Below the pieces are notes generated by a model. That model saw nothing but the letters and a program-made list of their open reading frames with translations. It was not told the origin of the DNA and made no database searches. From Desulfurobacteriaceae bacterium (GTDB lineage Bacteria > Aquificota > Aquificia > Desulfurobacteriales > Desulfurobacteriaceae), in the NCBI GenBank assembly GCA_026987115.1, contig JALSNF010000044.1:1-32429 (forward strand): a stretch of DNA of 32,429 bases, read 5' to 3'. Shown in pieces: positions 31,681-32,429 of the stretch (the stretch's first letter is position 1; each line of letters starts with the position of its first letter). The translations under genes and the position numbers were made by a program.

Positions 31681-32277
31681 ATGCTAAAGAGAGCTCTTTG
31701 TTTACCCCTTATTCTACTGACCTTTTCCTGCGGAGGACCTGAATTTTCAATATCTTACAGGTACATACCTCCCAAAGACAACGGAAACTGTTTAGAAAAG
31801 TGCCAAGAGGAGTTTTCAAACTGTCAGCTTGAGTGTTCAAAAAAGAGAAACGGATGTTTAGAGAAGGTAAGACTAGAAGCCCAAAAGCTCTACCAAAAAG
31901 AGCTAGAAATTTATCAAAGGGAAATATCTGCCTACAACAAGGACTATACAACCTACCAGAGAAGGCTTTTAGAGTGGAACAGGAACTATAGAAACCTTTA
32001 CAGGGACTACCTCTACTTTAAAAAGGCCTGTAAAAAGAGCAGGGACTACTTTGCCTGCAACAGGAAAGAGGAGCTTGAAGAGGCCCTTGAAACCCTCAAT
32101 CAAGTTAAACCTCAACCTCCGGTAAAGCCAAATAGGCCTTCCCTTTCAAGTATAGTAAACAGGCTCAGTTTAACCTGCCCTACAGAGTGCGGTTGTAAAG
32201 AGGAGTACAACACTTGTTATACCTCCTGTGGAGGACAGATAATACCTGAGAGAATATGCGTTAAGAACTGTAAGTAG
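31681..32277 (+). CDS. Cysteine-rich coiled-coil lipoprotein, unknown
   Basis: 198 aa. Lipoprotein signal (MLKRALCLPLILLTFSC, predicted lipidated C17 followed by GG). The mature part has a first Cys cluster C37-x3-C41-x6-C48-x3-C52-x6-C59, a charged helical middle (about 60-140, many Tyr, Glu and Lys, with C117 and C126), and a second cluster C166, C170, C172, C179, C183, C193 and C197. The CX3C pairs spaced by 6-7 fit helical hairpins locked by disulfides or metal binding (inference). I know no family. ATG preceded by AAGGAGG and a ribosome site for the next gene overlaps the stop. Lgt, encoded in the window, would lipidate it. Could be an outer-membrane assembly or stress protein. Confidence 0.75.
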   Translation: MLKRALCLPLILLTFSCGGPEFSISYRYIPPKDNGNCLEKCQEEFSNCQLECSKKRNGCLEKVRLEAQKLYQKELEIYQREISAYNKDYTTYQRRLLEWNRNYRNLYRDYLYFKKACKKSRDYFACNRKEELEEALETLNQVKPQPPVKPNRPSLSSIVNRLSLTCPTECGCKEEYNTCYTSCGGQIIPERICVKNCK

Positions 32278-32285
32278 GAGGAAAG

Positions 32286-32429
32286 GTGGAAGTAAGAACC
32301 CACTTAAAGGTAGATAGGGAGCTGTGTGGAAAACCTATTTTTATAGAAAAGGGAAAAGCCAAGGTTTTACTGGAGACAAACGAGAGGATGTTAGCAGACG
32401 AAAAAGGGCTTGTTCACGGAGGCTTTATC
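32286..32429 (+). CDS. Hotdog-fold thioesterase, partial (start only)
   Basis: 48 codons to the window edge from a GTG start (AGGAGG four bases upstream, overlapping the preceding stop). The sequence VEVRTHLKVDRELCGKPIFIEKG then AKVLLETNERMLADEKGLVHGGFI matches the N-terminal half of 4HBT/PaaI-like hotdog thioesterases, with the catalytic-loop LVHGGFI region. The C-terminal half is outside the window, so the subgroup cannot be assigned. It would hydrolyse a CoA or ACP thioester. Likely translated with the lipoprotein gene. Confidence 0.7.
   Translation, partial: MEVRTHLKVDRELCGKPIFIEKGKAKVLLETNERMLADEKGLVHGGFI

Noticed and set aside
1-32429. CRISPR arrays, insertion sequences, rRNA, large repeats
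   Set aside because: None seen. Repeated short words such as GAGCTC and AAAGG reflect codon and purine bias rather than arrays.

Overview
The window looks like chromosomal DNA of a thermophilic, Gram-negative bacterium, most probably Aquificota and perhaps the Desulfurobacterium/Thermovibrio group. The reasons are an archaeal-type S-adenosylmethionine synthetase, one motA followed by two motB genes, an AhbD-type radical SAM haem enzyme beside hemE, very G+C-rich tRNA stems, purine-rich coding strands favouring AGG/AGA/ATA codons, and tightly packed genes with strong AGGAGG ribosome sites. The lineage is inferred; no 16S rRNA is present.

Layout: (1) 1-2878: tyrS, a tRNA-Pro two bases behind it, an orphan reverse-strand reading frame interrupted by an in-frame UGA, and a heptosyltransferase. 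(2) 2931-5922: archaeal-type MAT converging on a KamA-family radical SAM gene that is coupled to a coiled-coil/RelE-like protein. (3) 5956-12936, forward: a metallo-beta-lactamase-fold hydrolase, a small secreted basic protein, secA, a LysM-NlpC/P60 wall hydrolase, an HtrA protease and a sigma-70 factor. Much of this serves protein export and envelope quality control. (4) 12917-15142, reverse: motA-motB1-motB2. (5) 15194-19330, reverse: trkA-trkH and a GlcD-type FAD oxidase. (6) 19345-26771, forward and nearly gapless: murJ, lgt, ilvE, a DUF4911-like gene, gspG, rlmB, an Sm-like unknown, and an NtrB/NtrC-type two-component pair. (7) 26849-27457: two FdxB-like ferredoxin modules in one frame, separated by a UGA and a strong hairpin. 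(8) 27444-31607, reverse: prfA, ahbD, hemE and a membrane-anchored unknown. (9) 31681-end: a Cys-rich lipoprotein and the start of a hotdog thioesterase.

The observation most worth pursuing is the ferredoxin locus. The two modules are in the same frame, the UGA is followed after 18 nt by a 7-bp G+C-rich stem with an AGUUU loop (the geometry of a bacterial SECIS), and the downstream module has no ribosome site of its own. This is a candidate new selenoprotein, or else a split or decayed double ferredoxin. A second in-frame UGA occurs at 1675-1677 in the orphan gene, with weaker support. Other points of interest are a possible hybrid haem pathway (hemE plus ahbD), four genes whose promoters abut the start codon with no Shine-Dalgarno (leaderless transcription), paired MotB paralogues, and a RelE-like domain on a coiled-coil protein coupled to a KamA enzyme.

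No CRISPR array, insertion sequence, integrase or rRNA was seen. The only stretch over 300 bases without an intact gene is 1333-1888, described below.
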